Positions 61,926-64,000 of a DNA stretch of 64,000 nucleotides are shown in pieces. Origin of the DNA: Neocallimastix lanati (nom. inval.) (Eukaryota > Neocallimastigomycota > Neocallimastigomycetes > Neocallimastigales > Neocallimastigaceae); the NCBI GenBank assembly GCA_016946835.1, contig JACVTC010000045.1:1148501-1212500 (forward strand). Reading direction: 5' to 3'. How positions within the stretch are numbered: position 1 is the stretch's first letter; each line of letters begins with the position of its first letter. Position numbers and translations under genes: made by a program. The notes under the pieces were generated by a model, which was not told the DNA's origin, did no database searches, and saw only the letters and a list, made by a program, of their open reading frames with translations.

Positions 61926-63442
61926 AAACTAACTGATATTATATAAGTTGAGTTGATATATGAGTTGAGTTCATTGTAAGATAATCAAAATAATAATACT
62001 GTAGAATTTAAAGTTTAAATTTGTGATAATTATAACTAAAAAATAAGCTGAGTGATAAGATAATTATAGGTAAGTTTATTTTTAATTTTTTTTTTTTAAT
62101 TGTAATAATATCATTGAAGTTTGAGTATTGTTGAGAATAAAAGATCAAATTTTGTAGTAGGATTAACGTATTAAACTGGAAATATTTTAAAGTAAAATTC
62201 AAAAAAAGTAAAAGAATAAAGATAATAAAATATTAACATAATAATCGGTAAAGTAGAAGAAAGGAAAGATAAGTACTCAATTCATTTATAAGGAGAAGAA
62301 AAAAGTGAAAAAATAAAAATAAAAATAAAAAAAAAATATAAAGTATATGTAAAATTATTAAATATAAAAGTATGTATAAATATATATATTTTTAAATATA
62401 TAAAAAATAATAATAAAGAAAAGATAAAAGAAATAAAAAAGTTAGTAAAGAAAAAAATTAAATAGTTCCAAGATCCATCATGATTAAAAAATAAAAAAAA
62501 AATAAAAAAAAAAAAAAATTGATTAAAACAAAAATATAAATGAAATGAATTTCTAAACTTCTACAGACCGATCATTAATATTCTATGTAAACTATAATTC
62601 CCTTTGCCAAGAGAGGTATTAATAGTAATATCCCTCAGGGACACCATTTCTGGTGGTACGATCCTCAGAGGGATTAATCATTAAATATTAATTATTACTA
62701 GTATTTTATTAATAATATTAAAATTTAAATTAAAAGTAATAAAAAACTTTTTAAAAATTTTAAAAATATTAAAAAAATAAATATATTTTTAATAGAGTTT
62801 TAAATAATTTTTTTTCTAGAATTATAAATACTTATAATAATTAGTTATAGTCACTTCTACACATAATATGTAAATTAAAGTAACATTTTTTTGTATTCAT
62901 TATTAAAAAAATTAAAAAGCTTTAACTAAAGTCTTAAATAAAGCTTTTAATCAGTAAAATCTAATTAAATATATAAATTCTTTTTAAATTAACTCTTATA
63001 CTTTTTATATTTTTTTGATTTAAAAAAAGAAGAAAATAAAAAAAATTAAATTTAGATTCAGATATTTTTCATTGAAAGAAATTTAAAAAGACTTTTAAAT
63101 AAATGATTTCTGTGCTTATTATTGTGCTCTTTTTTATTAATGAAATAAATATAATGATTGTATTGAAAAGAATAAGTAATATCCTTTTTATAAAAGTTTA
63201 TTAGTAGAGGCTTTTATTAAATATATTTTTTTAATATTACATTTTTTCTAATGAATAAGTATTTATTTTATTAGTTTTTTTTTTTTAATTTAAAATTTTA
63301 TTCATTATTTTTTAAATAATTATTCACTCAAAATTTTAATATAACTGAATATATAATTAAGCTATTTGTCTATTTTGAATATAAATAAATAATTTTTTTA
63401 AGTTATATATAAGTATTGGTTAGAATTAATAATTTAAAATTA
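61926..63442. other. AT-rich spacer with one satellite-like monomer
   Basis: No gene seen. The short unit at 62625-62685 is listed separately. The right end is downstream of the partial glycosyltransferase. Confidence 0.5.
62625..62685 (-). repeat. Isolated monomer related to the 68-69 bp satellite
   Basis: The minus strand reads ccctctgagg, then gtaccaccagaaatggtg, resembling type c of the 44-45 kb array (ccctcagga, then gataccaccaggaatttgg). It also forms a hairpin, caccatttctggtg. The similarity is partial. Confidence 0.4.
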
Positions 63443-64000
63443 TCATATCATACTATATTCCTTAATTTCAGCAATATTTCTCCTTTTATGTTGATTTCTT
63501 TTTTTTATTATTCTATTTATTCTTCTTGTCATATGTTTCATATATCTTTTTCCTCGGTTACAGAGCGATCCTTCTCTCTGCTTGTAGTAGTAGTAGATCC
63601 CTTCATCTGGTGTCTTAAATATTTTAGGTTGGTACTTATAACAATTTTCTCGGAAAATTTTATCCTCAGCATATCGTATGTTGGTTGGGAAACGAAGATT
63701 ATTATCATCAAGAAATTTTCTTCGGAATATCGTATCCCATACAAAGACGGTTTTGCCAAATCGTCGGTTGGGTATGTAGTCATCGGAGTCATTAATACTC
63801 TTCACATAGTTACCAACAATCATATCGTTATTAGCGGTGTAGTTGTAGAGATTCTCGTAGAATCTATTATCAACGTCGTCGTCACTATCCATGAAACCAA
63901 CATATTCACCATTTGCAACATTGATACCAGTATTTCTACAAATAGAGGGTCCTTTGTTTTCCTTCATGGAGATCACTTTAATCCTGGAATCTTTTTCCTT
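63443..64000 (-). CDS. Family 2 glycosyltransferase (copy 3), 5' end outside window
   Basis: The minus-strand frame is open to the window edge and begins in the middle of the domain (DSRIKVISMKENKG). It has SICRNTGINVANGEYVGF followed by DSDDDVD, then FRRKFLDDNNLRFPTNIRY, a DEGIYYYYKQREGS closing block and a basic tail (RRINRIIKKRNQHKRR). The same blocks occur in order in the genes at 1233 and 4865. About the first 85 residues, including any signal peptide and the first catalytic motif, lie beyond 64000. It is clearly more diverged from the other two than they are from each other. No internal break is seen. Confidence 0.85.
   Translation of the reverse strand, partial: KEKDSRIKVISMKENKGPSICRNTGINVANGEYVGFMDSDDDVDNRFYENLYNYTANNDMIVGNYVKSINDSDDYIPNRRFGKTVFVWDTIFRRKFLDDNNLRFPTNIRYAEDKIFRENCYKYQPKIFKTPDEGIYYYYKQREGSLCNRGKRYMKHMTRRINRIIKKRNQHKRRNIAEIKEYSMI

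Noticed and set aside
62008-62202. 64-codon minus-strand frame
   Set aside because: Low-complexity A/T-driven frame with no start context or motif.

Overview
The window looks like nuclear DNA of an anaerobic gut fungus (Neocallimastigomycota, e.g. the Neocallimastix/Piromyces/Anaeromyces group). The sequence itself shows very AT-rich spacers, short AT-rich GT-AG introns, Asn/Lys/Ile-rich proteins, many homopolymer and TAA tracts, and Ty1/copia-type LTR elements. Bacterial-looking secretory genes (family 2 glycosyltransferases, an FkbM methyltransferase) sit beside eukaryotic genes with introns. A large Cys/GYY-repeat secreted protein resembles the scaffoldin-type proteins of this group. The lineage is an inference, not proven by a marker gene.

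Layout. 1-5.9 kb: two paralogous GT2 genes with signal peptides, separated by decayed LTR-element sequence. 6.7-7.7 kb: a broken nucleotide-sugar transporter gene. 8.8-11.2 kb: an eight-exon UDP-glucose 6-dehydrogenase. 11.9-22.3 kb: a block of LTR elements (a cargo-bearing element with a nested solo LTR, a deleted copia fragment, a copia relic and a solo LTR). 22.8-23.8 kb: an FkbM methyltransferase whose signal peptide is on its own exon. 25.2-26.6 kb: a 5'-truncated relative of the cargo-bearing element. 27.2-28.8 kb: a GT34-type galactosyltransferase preceded by a SUEL-type lectin domain, with several frame problems. 29.4-35.8 kb: a nearly whole copia element. 38.4-42.2 kb: a cargo-bearing LTR element with identical LTRs. 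43-46.7 kb: LINE fragments and a 68-69 bp satellite with higher-order structure. 47.7-57.2 kb: a scaffoldin-like gene of about 2,400 codons whose internal exons all have phase 1-1 boundaries. 60.7-61.9 kb: another LINE fragment. 63.4 kb to the end: a third GT2 gene running off the window.

How the genes fit. Most intact host genes point to the secretory pathway and cell surface: UDP-glucose 6-dehydrogenase makes UDP-glucuronate, the transporter relic would have moved nucleotide sugars into ER/Golgi, and the GT2, GT34 and FkbM proteins carry signal peptides and would act in the lumen. The scaffoldin-like protein would be secreted. No operon-like arrangement is seen and strands are mixed.

The most distinctive observations are: (1) a non-autonomous LTR family that repeatedly carries two host-like gene remnants, one BAR-domain-like and one glycosyltransferase-like; (2) a shared primer-binding site in three LTR families that matches the anticodon arm of tRNA-Lys(CUU), implying half-tRNA priming; (3) the phase-1 exon architecture of the scaffoldin-like gene; (4) the higher-order satellite at 44-45 kb. 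No tRNA gene, rRNA gene or CRISPR array was found.
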